Shown: piece by piece, positions 15,889 through 26,023 of the stretch | How the letters are laid out: each line of letters starts with the position of its first letter | How positions within the stretch are numbered: the stretch's first letter is position 1 | Notes under the pieces: model-generated | The model's input: only the letters and a program-made list of their open reading frames with translations | What the model was told of the DNA's origin: nothing | Databases searched by the model: none | Source of the DNA: JAYVJH01 sp043777595 | GTDB lineage: Bacteria > Bacteroidota > Bacteroidia > Cytophagales > Spirosomataceae | Assembly (NCBI GenBank): GCA_043777595.1 | Contig: JAYWHT010000020.1 | Span: forward strand, 3,805 to 67,804 | Length of the DNA stretch: 64,000 nt | Reading direction: 5' to 3' | Position numbers and translations under genes: made by a program

Positions 15889-18800
15889 CTATCGTTTTAT
15901 CAAAAACTCGTCAAAGTTCATAACCGTACTTGCTACTACCGTCAGAGCTGCTAACTGCGGTTTTGATGCCTTTTTATCAATCGGGTATTCGCCTACTTTT
16001 AGCAATTCGTTTACTCGCTTTGGATTTTTGCTGAAGTCTTCGTACTCTTCCAAATATAATTTTTCTAATAATGTTACTTCGTTGGGGCGAGGCTGCCGAG
16101 AAATCAAAGATTGAAAAATCGCTTTTAGTCTGGCACTTGAAACTGCTACTGTGGTTTGCTCTGTATTCTTACTCACGACCCACAATTCTTGACCCATGAC
16201 TCTTTGTGCCAATACCCTTGCGGCCTCTACAAACTGCGGGTCGTTGAGCGTTACGAGGGCTTGTAGGGGCGTGCTGGTTTTTTGACGACGAACCGAGCAG
16301 CTATGTCGCTCGGCGGCATCGAAGTTGAGCATCATCGGTGCTGGTGAGCTTCGTTTCCAAATGGTATATAGACTTCGGCGATAAAGGCTGTCGCCGTGAT
16401 TTTGTACATAACTAACGGCGTTGCGAGTAGCCAATGCTTCCCAAATACCAGATGGCTGATAGGGTAATACGCTCGACCCACCGATTTTTTGGTTCATCAA
16501 GCCGCTTGCAGCCAGTGCTGCATCACGTACTTGCTCGGCGGCGTAGCGGTAGCTGGGGCCACGGGCATAGCGTTTGTTGTCGGGGTCGAGGTCTCGTAAG
16601 TGGTCATTACAGTTAGACGATTGCTTGTACGTTGCCGACATCACGATTAGTTTTTGCATCTGTTTATAGTTCCAGCCCGATTCTCTAAACTGCACCGCCA
16701 GCCAGTCCAATAGTTCCAGATGTGTAGGCAAGTCGCCCTGATTACCAAAATCTTCTGCCGAAACTACCAGTCCTTTACCAAAATATTGCTGCCACATTCG
16801 GTTTACGATTACTCGGGCAAAAAGCGGATTTTGGTCGTCGATTAGCCATTTGGCCAGCCCCAGCCTATTGCGTGGGTAGTGGCTGGGCATCTTAAAAAAC
16901 TGGTCGGGGGTGTCTGGCGATACCTCCTCTGATGGAGCATCATAAACCCCACGTTGCAATATAAAACTCTTGCGAGCAACGGCGCGCTCTTTCATTACCA
17001 TCACGTTTATTTGTTTATTCAGAATCTCGGTTTCTTCGCAAATTAGTTCACGAGATTGCAATAAATGCTGTTGAAATTGTTTGTCAAAATTGTCCAAATA
17101 ATAACTCAAAAGGGCTTCTTGCTGGGGTTTGGTACGTTGATTGTCAGGTAGTTTCAATAACTTTATTACTTCATTGTTTTGCGTAAATAGGCTTTTTACT
17201 TCGAGCAAATTAAGCGAGCGAGTATAAATTTTGAGGTCGTCAATCTGGAAATTTTTGGTTTTTTGGTCAGAAATTCTCCCTATCATCATGTTGTCAGTGT
17301 ACCAGTTTGTTTTGTTTTTGCCGTACAAAATACTCTCTGTCAAGTTATTGGCCATGACTCTGACTTTGGCTTCTTGACCATTGACGTAGAGCTTAACGCC
17401 ATTGGCTTGACTGAGGCCGTTGTAAGTAAAAGCAAAATGTGTCCAGGCGTTTATTGGAAACTTTTGGAGGGTTTCTATATCAATCGCATTGTCGGGCCAA
17501 ACGTGGCTCATCATAAATTGTAGTCGTCCGTCTGGCAGTCGGTTTACGTTCCAGCCTCGGTAGCCGTTCATCACTCCGTTCGACTTATGAAAAAGCGTAC
17601 CAACCGTTTTGTTACTCTTAATATTGAGCCAAATACCAACAGAAAAAGGCTGGTCTCGCTCAAAATAGGCAAATCCTGAACCAAAATTTACGGCATTGTC
17701 TCCAAAAATGGCTCTTCCTCGGCCAATTTTACCCACTACCGAAGCCACATTTGAGAGGCTGTCGTCGCCTTCGGCAGTTATTTTATGTTTGGCAATGGCT
17801 GAGTTATAAAAATCTTTACCCTTTGGTTCGTCAAATGTAAAATGGCCTAATAAATCTTTTTTGTCAATTACGGCCATACTTTCGGGCTGCCGCTCGACTT
17901 GTTTTAGCCAATTTTCAAAACGGGTTTGATAGTCATTTTTGTTTAGTACTTTGGTTTCGACCGATAGTTTGGTTCGTATAAATCTAAGTTTACGCTCGGC
18001 TTCGGGGGTTGGTAGCGTTATGGTCGGGCTGGCTTCGCCATTGTATGGTATTTGGCCGTTTTCGTTGTTGTTATTAAAAAAAGCAAAAAGCGAATAATAA
18101 TCTTTCTGGCTGATGGGGTCATATTTGTGGTCGTGGCAGCGAGCGCACTCAACAGTAAGCCCCAGAAATGCTTTACCGAAAGTATTGGCACGGTCGGCGA
18201 CGTATTCGGTACGGTATTCTTCTGGTACAATGCCGCCCTCTTGGCTCTGTTGATGGTTGCGATTGAAGCCCGTTGCCACATATTGCTCTTTGGTAGGCTT
18301 GGGGAGCATATCGCCAGCGAGTTGCCAGAGCGTAAACTTATCGAAAGCCAAATTTCTATTAAACGACCCAATGACCCAATCTCGGTATGGCCACATCGTT
18401 CGCAGGCCATCGTCTTGGTAGCCGTGGGTGTCGGCATAGCGAGCTACATCGAGCCAACTCACGGCTTGGTGTTCGCCAAAGTGCTTGTTTTGTAGTAGTT
18501 TATTTACAACTCGCTCATAAGCCCAAGTAGAAGTATCGGCCAAAAACCCCTCGACTTCTTGCGGCGATGGCGGCAAGCCAATCAAGTCCATATATACCCG
18601 CCTCAGCAATGTTGTTTTGGTAGCCTCGGGCGAGGGTTGTAGTGTTGGCGTGTTGTTTTCGAGTTTTTGTAAAATAAAATTATCAATCGGATTTTTGACT
18701 TTATCTATATTTTTGACAACAGGAATCTGATATTTTTGAGGAGCAACAAACGACCAATGAGGCTTATAAACAGCCCCCTGCTCGACCCATTTGACCAAAA

Positions 18801-19185
18801 CTGCTTTTTCGTGAGCCGACAGCGTAAGGTGTGTGTTGGGTTCGGGCATCACATAGTCGGCTTTGTCAGACAGTATTCGCTGAATGACCTCACTCTTTGC
18901 GGCGTTGCCTTCAACGATAGCCATAAGCCCGCCTTCACACTCTTTATTACAGGCATCTTCGGCAATGTCCAATCGCAAGCCTGCTTTTTGTTTGCTTTTG
19001 TCTGGGCCATGGCACACAAAACAGCGGTCAGACAAAATGGGCTTGACGTGAAGATTATAATCAATTTGTTGGGGTAGTAATACTGTGGCCTCGGCTACAT
19101 CTTTGGGCAAATTGAGGTGCGTACAGCCATTCAAAGCAATAGCTATCAGCCCAAATAATACTTGACAGAGTTGATTTGATTTCAT
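15889..19185 (-). CDS. PSCyt1/DUF1549/LamG/DUF1553 lipoprotein
   Basis: 1098 residues. The signal ends in a lipobox (IAIALNGC). A planctomycete-type cytochrome c-like domain (PSCyt1) follows with the heme motif CFVCH near residue 55, then DUF1549/PSCyt2 with WLDVARYADTHGYQDDG and TVECARCHDHKYDPI (a second CxxCH), a LamG-like concanavalin domain in the middle (WTHFAFTYNG, GVKLYVNGQEAKV) and the C-terminal DUF1553/PSD1 domain (FARVIVNRMWQQYFGKGLV). These proteins are usually paired with a DUF1501 protein and implicated in polysaccharide degradation. No DUF1501 gene is adjacent here. It is convergent with the glycosyltransferase-like gene. Confidence 0.9.
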   Translation of the reverse strand: MKSNQLCQVLFGLIAIALNGCTHLNLPKDVAEATVLLPQQIDYNLHVKPILSDRCFVCHGPDKSKQKAGLRLDIAEDACNKECEGGLMAIVEGNAAKSEVIQRILSDKADYVMPEPNTHLTLSAHEKAVLVKWVEQGAVYKPHWSFVAPQKYQIPVVKNIDKVKNPIDNFILQKLENNTPTLQPSPEATKTTLLRRVYMDLIGLPPSPQEVEGFLADTSTWAYERVVNKLLQNKHFGEHQAVSWLDVARYADTHGYQDDGLRTMWPYRDWVIGSFNRNLAFDKFTLWQLAGDMLPKPTKEQYVATGFNRNHQQSQEGGIVPEEYRTEYVADRANTFGKAFLGLTVECARCHDHKYDPISQKDYYSLFAFFNNNNENGQIPYNGEASPTITLPTPEAERKLRFIRTKLSVETKVLNKNDYQTRFENWLKQVERQPESMAVIDKKDLLGHFTFDEPKGKDFYNSAIAKHKITAEGDDSLSNVASVVGKIGRGRAIFGDNAVNFGSGFAYFERDQPFSVGIWLNIKSNKTVGTLFHKSNGVMNGYRGWNVNRLPDGRLQFMMSHVWPDNAIDIETLQKFPINAWTHFAFTYNGLSQANGVKLYVNGQEAKVRVMANNLTESILYGKNKTNWYTDNMMIGRISDQKTKNFQIDDLKIYTRSLNLLEVKSLFTQNNEVIKLLKLPDNQRTKPQQEALLSYYLDNFDKQFQQHLLQSRELICEETEILNKQINVMVMKERAVARKSFILQRGVYDAPSEEVSPDTPDQFFKMPSHYPRNRLGLAKWLIDDQNPLFARVIVNRMWQQYFGKGLVVSAEDFGNQGDLPTHLELLDWLAVQFRESGWNYKQMQKLIVMSATYKQSSNCNDHLRDLDPDNKRYARGPSYRYAAEQVRDAALAASGLMNQKIGGSSVLPYQPSGIWEALATRNAVSYVQNHGDSLYRRSLYTIWKRSSPAPMMLNFDAAERHSCSVRRQKTSTPLQALVTLNDPQFVEAARVLAQRVMGQELWVVSKNTEQTTVAVSSARLKAIFQSLISRQPRPNEVTLLEKLYLEEYEDFSKNPKRVNELLKVGEYPIDKKASKPQLAALTVVASTVMNFDEFLIKR

Positions 19186-19329
19186 TTGTCTAATCGTTAA
19201 AACCTAAACCGTAAATATAATAAAACACCAAGCCACTAAATAATTTTTTTAACAAAACTTGAATAGTAAAATTATTAGAACCACATTCTGATTTTAATTA
19301 GTAGTCACCAACACTAATAATCTCTGGTA

Positions 19330-20131
19330 ATGAATTATAAATTACTCATACCCAAAGGTATCAAGCCATTCCTAAAAAAGTTACATTATCAGTTTGCACT
19401 CAATAGCCCTTGGCATGGAGCTATGCCGCCAACACATTCGATTTTTATTGGCGGTGGCGATTTTAAATTGGTCGATCAAATATTGCTCAAACAACTCGTA
19501 GATGGTGATGGTTTGAAACCAACAGACTAAGTGCTTGATGTGTGGTATGGGGCGGGTAGCGTTGCCAATGGTTGATTTTTTAGATAAAAAAAAACGGTGG
19601 CGCTACGATGGTTTTGAAATTGTTTGCAAAGGTGCAGAATGGTGTCAGAAAAAATATCGGCAACATACCCATTTTAAATTCATTCATGCCGATGTCTATA
19701 ACCCAGAAGGTACAACTAAATCAAGCGAATACCGTTTTTCATATCCAGACAATACCTTCGATTTTGTATTGCTGACTTCGGTCTTTACCCACATGATGTC
19801 CACAGACATGGAAAACTACTTTCGTGAAATAGTGAGAGTAATGAAGCCCGGTGCTACTTCATTCATTACTTATTTTATTTTGAATGAAGACAATCTGAAA
19901 CTAATCAAGCAGGGTAAGATGCACAAAAATTTTAACTTTCAATATGACTATGATCTCTACCAGTTGGTACGAGGCAACGACCCCGAAGATGCCATTGGTT
20001 TTAAGTTAGATTATTTACAAAAAATATATGCCGACAATAATCTAAAAATAAAAGCACTTGTTTTATATGGCGCATGGAGTGGCCGAGAGCAGTATTATAG
20101 CTTTCAAGATGTGATTATTGCTCATAAATAA
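19330..20131 (+). pseudogene. Class I SAM methyltransferase, broken in motif I
   Basis: Two frames make one methyltransferase. The first (19330-19530) ends DGLKPTD then TAA where a Lys is expected, and continues in frame as VLDV. The second frame (from 19535) picks up with CGMGRVALPMVDFL and runs to 20131 through HADVYNP, DNTFDFVLLTSVFTHM and EIVRVMKPGATSFITY. The expected motif I VLDVGCGMGR can only be rebuilt by changing the TAA to a sense codon and adding 5 bases in the gtgcttgatgtgtggtatgg stretch. Two lesions in one spot make a real pseudogene more likely than a sequencing slip. The original was a small-molecule or sugar methyltransferase. Confidence 0.78.
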
Positions 20132-20141
20132 AAGCAAATCT

Positions 20142-23100
20142 CTACCGCCCAATCATAAACGAGCCTCGATTGATGTGGCCGTTGGGTTTGGCCTGAATCA
20201 CGTACACATACATACCTTCGGGCAGGGCTTCGCCTCTGTAAGTACCGTCAAATGGTTTTTGGTTTGAGCCTTTGCCATAAAATACTACTCCACCCCAACG
20301 GTCAAGAATCGTTACACTTATGTCGGGATAGGCTTCTATGCCAACGATTCGCCAAGTGTCGTTGATGCCGTCGGCGTTGGGCGTAAATATATCGGGTACC
20401 ATGATGCGCTGCACGACAACGATTTTAACAGAGTCTTCGGACGAGCAATTATCGCTGCTTGTGGCGAGTACGGTGTAGTAACCTGTTTCATCGGGATCGA
20501 CGCTCGGTCGGGCTATGGTTGGGTTGTCTATCCATGTTGGTGGTGTCCATTTGTAGGTATAGCCTTTGCCCATATCGGCGTTGAGTTTGGTGGCCGTGCC
20601 TCTAAAGATTTCTACATCTGGGCCTAATTTTAAGTCTGGCGCTTCTTTGACGGTGATGGTGCGTTGTGCCGAGCCACTCAAACAAGCCAAATCACCTTTG
20701 ACGGTATAGGTTATCTCATGCTCACCCACACCAGCCACACGAGGCGCAAAGCTGTTGCCAACCACGCCCCGACCAGATAACGTACCGCCGATTGGCCGTG
20801 TCAGAATGGCCACTGGTTCATTGGCGTAGCCACAAAAATCAGCAATAGCGTCTATCTGAACAACAATAGGCAACAAAACCTGCGCCAAGACAATCGATGA
20901 GGTAGTGATACAACCATTTGAGTCTGCGACCGTTACGCTATAATTTCCCGTTTGTTTTACTTCAAAAACTGGCTGCCTGTCTTCTGGTACAGTTTCGTTG
21001 TTTTTGAGCCATTTATAGTTTTTAATATCTTGACTAACGGCTGTCAGCAACAGTTGTGTACCCTGACAAACCCGTAGAATGGGTGCCGAAATACTGACTG
21101 TTGGGTTTTGGACTTGTCGGATAGCTATGGGTTGAGATGTAAGTGAGCATCTGAACGGGGTCGTTATTTTGACGGCGTAGCTACCAGTTTGAGCTACGTT
21201 GAGTATATTGGTTTTTTCTGAAATCAGTGTGCCATTTTCGTACCAGTCATAACTATAACCCACGCCCGTACCTACCATCAAAGGGGTAGTTAGTCCTTGG
21301 CAAACTATTTTTGAGGCTGACGTTACTTCAATTTTGGGTAATGGATTGACTGCCAGAGACTGCAAAGACGACCGCCCAATACAACCATTTATGTCTGTTA
21401 CCTGTACTTGATAATTACCTTTTGATAGGGCAGCAAAAGTAAGGGTATTTTCATTTTTTAGTAAAGAATTATCAACAAACCACTGGTATTTAGGCGACTG
21501 AGCCGTAGTTTGGGCGGTGAGTAGGAGGCTACTACCTTCGCAAAACTGATTGGCTGGTGCCGAGATGCTGACGGTTGGGCTGCTGAGTTGCTCAATCTGT
21601 ACGGGCAAAGCCGCCGAAGTACAACCAACAGGGCTAACGACCTTGACCGAGTAGCTACCTTTGTCGGTGATGCTTAGTTGTTGGTTGTTGCTTGTACCAA
21701 TTGGCTGGGAGTCTCGTAGCCATTGGTAGCTATGACCCGCCAATGGCGAAGCGTATAATAGTAAGTTTTGACCTTGGCAAACGTAATTTTGACTTGATGT
21801 GATGGCTAAATTGGGTTGCGGATAAACACCTATTTTTTGTTGTAACGACGTACTTACACAGCCCAAGCTATCGGTAATTCGTACTAAATAGCCGCCAGCG
21901 ATATTGATTTCATAAGCGGAACTGGTGGCATTGGTTTGAACAATATTATCTTTAAACCACTCATATTTAGGTTGAATGGCATTGGTGGTGGCCGTTAGAA
22001 CCAATGATTTTTCTTGACAAAACTGTGTGCCTGGGCTTTGTACTGTAATGGTTGGGTTTTTTTGTAACCTTACCTCAAATACAGCCGACGTACTCGAGCA
22101 ACCATAAGAATTAGTAACTTTAACTGTATAAATGGCCTCGTCTTTGATGTCAATCTGTGGGCCGTTGTTTGCTACGAGTTGGTTGTTTTTATACCATTGG
22201 TAACTATTGCCAGCGGCAACCAAGGCCGACAGTGTTAGGCTTTGGCTTTCGCAAACGTATCCTTTTTTTGAAGTAATCTCAGCTTTTGGCAGAGCGTTCA
22301 TTGTTATCTTAAATGGCGAGGAGGTATTTGAACAACCTTTGCCATCAACCACTCGGACTGAGTATGTGCCAGGCGCAATGGCTTTAAAATTAGACTGGGT
22401 AGCATTTGGTTGGGTTTTTTCTTCAAAAAACCACTGCAAAGCCCCCCCCACTGCATTTGACTGTGCGATAAGTGGCAACTCTTGGCCTTCGCAAAGCGAC
22501 TTGCCATTGGTCAAAATACTTATGTTTGGCCTGTCCAAATAAGTAATTTGAGTTGGGTCTGTACTAATAAACTCAGGGCATTGCCGAACCATTTTGATTC
22601 GACAAGTGTAAAATCCACTTGCATTTTTAGGGACAATCAGTACGGAATCAGTTGCATTTGGAATCAGAACTTTCTCACGATACCATTGTAGTTTTGCCCA
22701 TTTCCTAAAACGATGCAAATTGAGCTGTACCAAACTGTCTTGGCACTGCTCCATCGATGCCGCTACGGTTGGCTTGCCAACTTTTGACACAAATACAACA
22801 GGCTTGGGTGCAGGTGAGCAGTCGTTTACTTGTAGTCTAAATTCTTGAAAAACAGAACTATAGACCTTGCCCTTCATTGTACCGTCTATTTTGAGTCTAT
22901 AAATAAATTCACCAGGTTTTTCGGCTACTCCCATTAGTACCATTAGCCCATTGCGGCGAGGCTCAACAGTAAATTTTCGTTGATTACCAGTAAAATTATC
23001 AGCCGTAAAGCCCTGTGAATATGACAACATTCTTGAGTCTGTGTTGGCCTCGTTGCCAGCCATTGGCTCTGCAAAACCAGCAAATTGTGCTGTGATGTTT

Positions 23101-24845
23101 TCTCTGTTTCCTGCATAAATATAAACTCGTATCAGTTCGCCTACACAAGTCTGAATCGTAAAAGGAATGTTCAAGTCGACGGTATGGCCTCGCTGAATCG
23201 ACGTATTAGCTTCGACTTGGTCGGCAGCGCCAAGTTCAAGATAAGTAACAACCGAGCTATTGTTTTGAACAAGATTGTCGGCAGCAGCACGACAACAGAC
23301 AGGCTCGGTTTTGACATAATAGCCCTGTTGGTCGTTGTAGGTTTGTGGCTTAAAGGTCGTTGTACCGTCATAACTTATTTGTTGAACACTATCCACGCCT
23401 TTGTCGCAAAGTCGGTCTAACAGGTGTGTGAGTTCACCTACACGGTTCCTGATTAGCATAATGTCTTCCATCGGGGCATTGTCCCGTTTCCTGTACACAG
23501 TCGCTTTTACTTTGTTTGGCATCTTAGACAAATCGGCAATGGGTGTGTAGTAGGTAGCCCGAAAAGCATGTTGATTGATAAAACCAGTACCGACTGTACT
23601 CACCATGTCATATATATTGTTGCCCAGAATATTGGCGGGTCCATTTTTATCGCAAGTGATGGCCACAGCGTTGATGGTCGAAGTACGGCTATCGCTACAA
23701 GTATTTTCTCGTTTGGCTTTTGCATAAAACTGCCCCGTTTCGCTTACTTTCAATATACTTGACGTAGCACCCACAATCGGGGTCTGGTCTTTGTACCACT
23801 GGTAAGTAAGGTCGGTTTCGGTTGTAACAATTTTTAGTTCAAGTGGTTTATTTCTACAAAACGAAGCATTGGCGGCATTATTAGTACCTGCTTCGAGTAC
23901 TTGTAGCCCTACCGACGGTGTACGATTACAGTCATTTACTTCTGAGAATATTTCTAATGAATTTTCGGCTAATTTCCGACCATCTCGTTGCAACGTAGTT
24001 ATAAACGCCAGCGAGTATGTGCCTTTTTGGGCTGGAACAGTCCATGCTTCAAAAAAAGTTGTTTCTGAATGGTTATCAAACTTGGGTTTAGAATCAACCA
24101 CATACAGGTCGTTTCCGTTGGGTTTTGGGGTTGAGAAGCCTGCATTCCAGTCGGCTTTTTTGAATGGTAACGCTCCATCGGTCAATGGTACGCTATTTTG
24201 TGCCGTGAGGTCGAGCATTCTGGGGTTGAAGTAATTGACTGCTGGCGAAGACGTTAGCTCAAAACGTAGGCTTTTCCCTTCGTTTTTACAAATAAAAGCG
24301 TACTCGCCCGATAAGCCAGTGGCTGCTCGTCCGTCATCGGCATCGTCGAGTTTTTCAAACAAATATTGTGGCGAAAACCAGTGATATAAGACCAATTTTG
24401 ATGACTTGATATTGGATGATGTGGCTCGTGGCACGGGTGGGGCTTCGTTTACTACATAAAAGCCCTCGGGGTCGCCAAATTCAGACGGGGGGATAATCAT
24501 TTCATAGGCATAAACAACCGAATATAAGTCTATGCTGGCCATAGCACCCAGTTGGGCGCAGTCGTTAGTAAAGGTATTTTTTTTGGGATTGGCGTTGCGA
24601 GTGGCTACCAATTCTCTTACAATGGCGTTGTCTTTTTTACGAATTATGCTAAACTTCAACTGATTTGGAAGTGCATTTTTAGCGGCTTCATCGGCATAAA
24701 AAGTACAAGCAAACCGATACGAGTAGGGCTGCCCAGCCAGCGACTGAGCGGCTTGCCGCTCAAAACTACCACCAAATAGCTTCTGTGCATGCGACAGTGT
24801 GGCTGCGGCAAACGTCATACCAATAAGTAGTACAAGTCGAAGCAT
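20142..24845 (-). CDS. Giant Ig-like repeat surface protein with type IX secretion (gliding-type) C-terminal domain
   Basis: 1567 residues. The signal peptide is LVLLIGMTFAAATLSHAQ. Residues about 25-300 and 400-670 are two diverged copies of one unknown module (compare SIIRKKDNAIVRELVATRN with VYRKRDNAPMEDIMLIRN; each later has GFYV/GYYVK). An Ig-like domain separates them. Then come eight tandem Ig-like domains of about 80 residues, each with a Cys pair, a Y-x-W core and a G-x-Y-x-V-x-V-x-D strand. The end VPDIFTPNADGINDTWRI to LPEGMYVYVIQA is the gliding motility-associated C-terminal domain (type B sorting signal). It is probably exported by the type IX system and held at the cell surface as an adhesin. 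Confidence 0.92.
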   Translation of the reverse strand: MLRLVLLIGMTFAAATLSHAQKLFGGSFERQAAQSLAGQPYSYRFACTFYADEAAKNALPNQLKFSIIRKKDNAIVRELVATRNANPKKNTFTNDCAQLGAMASIDLYSVVYAYEMIIPPSEFGDPEGFYVVNEAPPVPRATSSNIKSSKLVLYHWFSPQYLFEKLDDADDGRAATGLSGEYAFICKNEGKSLRFELTSSPAVNYFNPRMLDLTAQNSVPLTDGALPFKKADWNAGFSTPKPNGNDLYVVDSKPKFDNHSETTFFEAWTVPAQKGTYSLAFITTLQRDGRKLAENSLEIFSEVNDCNRTPSVGLQVLEAGTNNAANASFCRNKPLELKIVTTETDLTYQWYKDQTPIVGATSSILKVSETGQFYAKAKRENTCSDSRTSTINAVAITCDKNGPANILGNNIYDMVSTVGTGFINQHAFRATYYTPIADLSKMPNKVKATVYRKRDNAPMEDIMLIRNRVGELTHLLDRLCDKGVDSVQQISYDGTTTFKPQTYNDQQGYYVKTEPVCCRAAADNLVQNNSSVVTYLELGAADQVEANTSIQRGHTVDLNIPFTIQTCVGELIRVYIYAGNRENITAQFAGFAEPMAGNEANTDSRMLSYSQGFTADNFTGNQRKFTVEPRRNGLMVLMGVAEKPGEFIYRLKIDGTMKGKVYSSVFQEFRLQVNDCSPAPKPVVFVSKVGKPTVAASMEQCQDSLVQLNLHRFRKWAKLQWYREKVLIPNATDSVLIVPKNASGFYTCRIKMVRQCPEFISTDPTQITYLDRPNISILTNGKSLCEGQELPLIAQSNAVGGALQWFFEEKTQPNATQSNFKAIAPGTYSVRVVDGKGCSNTSSPFKITMNALPKAEITSKKGYVCESQSLTLSALVAAGNSYQWYKNNQLVANNGPQIDIKDEAIYTVKVTNSYGCSSTSAVFEVRLQKNPTITVQSPGTQFCQEKSLVLTATTNAIQPKYEWFKDNIVQTNATSSAYEINIAGGYLVRITDSLGCVSTSLQQKIGVYPQPNLAITSSQNYVCQGQNLLLYASPLAGHSYQWLRDSQPIGTSNNQQLSITDKGSYSVKVVSPVGCTSAALPVQIEQLSSPTVSISAPANQFCEGSSLLLTAQTTAQSPKYQWFVDNSLLKNENTLTFAALSKGNYQVQVTDINGCIGRSSLQSLAVNPLPKIEVTSASKIVCQGLTTPLMVGTGVGYSYDWYENGTLISEKTNILNVAQTGSYAVKITTPFRCSLTSQPIAIRQVQNPTVSISAPILRVCQGTQLLLTAVSQDIKNYKWLKNNETVPEDRQPVFEVKQTGNYSVTVADSNGCITTSSIVLAQVLLPIVVQIDAIADFCGYANEPVAILTRPIGGTLSGRGVVGNSFAPRVAGVGEHEITYTVKGDLACLSGSAQRTITVKEAPDLKLGPDVEIFRGTATKLNADMGKGYTYKWTPPTWIDNPTIARPSVDPDETGYYTVLATSSDNCSSEDSVKIVVVQRIMVPDIFTPNADGINDTWRIVGIEAYPDISVTILDRWGGVVFYGKGSNQKPFDGTYRGEALPEGMYVYVIQAKPNGHINRGSFMIGR

Positions 24846-25051
24846 TTGGAATAGTTGATAAGTTGGGATTATGCCTTATTGCTTACCCTAAACGCATAAC
24901 AAGCTGATTTTAAGGGACAATAAAGGTACGAAATATATTGAAATACAGCAAATATTGTACCAAAATTTATCTTGCGGTAATAATGATTATTAGTTTTTTG
25001 CGGTTAAAATTAACATTTATGGGGTTATTGATAACAATCACAACAGACACT

Positions 25052-25153
25052 CCCAAGACTTTCTAACTACTTAAAAAAATAGAGATTGATGGGTTTCCCT
25101 TTTTAGTTAAGACTACCCTCGGTATGTAAAGGCTTTTGCTGAATGACAACTTT
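25052..25153 (-). pseudogene. Remnant of an HxlR-family regulator (copy B)
   Basis: On the minus strand the 34-codon frame reads KVVIQQKPLHTEGSLN, stop, KGKPINLYFFK, stop, LESLG. It lines up over its whole length with the better preserved remnant at 25859-26023 (KVVIKQKPLHIEHNLTEKGK). The HxlR hallmark is the strand-strand-turn V-E-Y-S-L-T-E-x-G. Two stops and loss of the N-terminal half make it non-coding. The rest of 24846-25201 holds only the leader of the giant protein and nothing else I can support. Confidence 0.6.
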
Positions 25154-25201
25154 TGGGGTACTCAAATTTGTAACCAATGCATCGTTTATTATTTCGGTGG
25201 C

Positions 25202-25804
25202 TTATATTTCTGGCAAAGTGATTCTTTTCCACTTTGATAATATACGAACTATTACAACAATAAAAACACATATTGCCATTGCTATCTTGTCATTAACACC
25301 TTGTCTTTCTAACAAAATCTGAACCACCCCGCCAACTAAGCAGGCTGTTGCATATAGTTCGCCTTTTTTGAGTAAATCAGGAATAGTGTTACTTAAAATA
25401 TCGGCTATCAGACCGCCAAAAGAGGCCCCTATTGTGCCTAAAATAATAGCGTACCCACTGTTGATTTGTGCTTCTACGCATTTATGAATACCCAAAACAG
25501 TAAAAAGCCCTAAGCCAATCGCATCTGTAATAAAAATGGTCTGTTGTAGTTTCAGGACATTTTGATTGAATATAAAAACAATAACAACCGCAAAACCCAC
25601 TAAAACAAGAGCGGTATAATCATTGAGCCAACTCAAAGGGCGAATACCAGTAAGTATGTCTCGTACTGTACCGCCGCCATAAGCAGTAACAAAAGCAAGC
25701 AATGCAGCACCAAAAATATCCATTTGGTGTCTGCGTGCTTTCATCGCTCCAGTAAGCGCAAATACAAACGTTCCTGTATAAGATAGTAGGGCAAGGAAAT
25801 CCAT
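25202..25804 (-). CDS. UPF0126 (YicG/TRIC-like) membrane protein
   Basis: 200 residues with six to seven hydrophobic segments in two internal repeats. The family signatures are ALTGAMKARRHQMDIFGA and AYGGGTVRDIL in the first half and GTIGASFGGLIADIL in the second. Relatives have been described as glycine transporters and as bacterial trimeric intracellular cation channels, so the substrate is uncertain. It is flanked on both sides by decayed HxlR regulator remnants in the same orientation. Confidence 0.88.
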   Translation of the reverse strand: MDFLALLSYTGTFVFALTGAMKARRHQMDIFGAALLAFVTAYGGGTVRDILTGIRPLSWLNDYTALVLVGFAVVIVFIFNQNVLKLQQTIFITDAIGLGLFTVLGIHKCVEAQINSGYAIILGTIGASFGGLIADILSNTIPDLLKKGELYATACLVGGVVQILLERQGVNDKIAMAICVFIVVIVRILSKWKRITLPEI

Positions 25805-25858
25805 GAGGAAATGATTGTAATATAAATCAATAAAGCGTTTAGATACATGGCTCAGTAT

Positions 25859-26023
25859 TTATTGCCCCAATATTTCAAGTTGTTTAAAAATTATAATTAA
25901 CGACTTCCCTTTTTCGGTAAGATTGTGTTCGATGTGCAAAGGTTTTTGCTTAATAACAACTTTTTTAAACAAACTAACCTTTTCTAATTCCCTTAAGTAA
26001 TAATGTAGAATTAAGGTTAGTGT
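25859..26023 (-). pseudogene. Remnant of an HxlR-family regulator (copy A)
   Basis: On the minus strand an uninterrupted 54-codon frame without a start reads LRELEKVSLFKKVVIKQ, KPLHIEHNLTEKGKSLIII, FKQLEILGQ, stop. This is the C-terminal half of an HxlR winged helix (LReLE, wing, V-E-Y-S-L-T-E-x-G). The N-terminal half with the recognition helix is absent; instead the PIN-domain gene ends at this point. Copy B, 700 bases away, is clearly related at both DNA and protein level. Confidence 0.65.

Noticed and set aside
22441..22455. C9-type run in the giant surface protein gene as another element copy
   Set aside because: It encodes only a Gly-Gly in an Ig-like domain core strand and lacks the second run and the palindromic partner.
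20900..22800. Regular ~240-bp periodicity considered as a CRISPR-like or satellite array
   Set aside because: The period is that of tandem Ig-like protein domains; DNA similarity between units is low and there are no short identical repeats with spacers.
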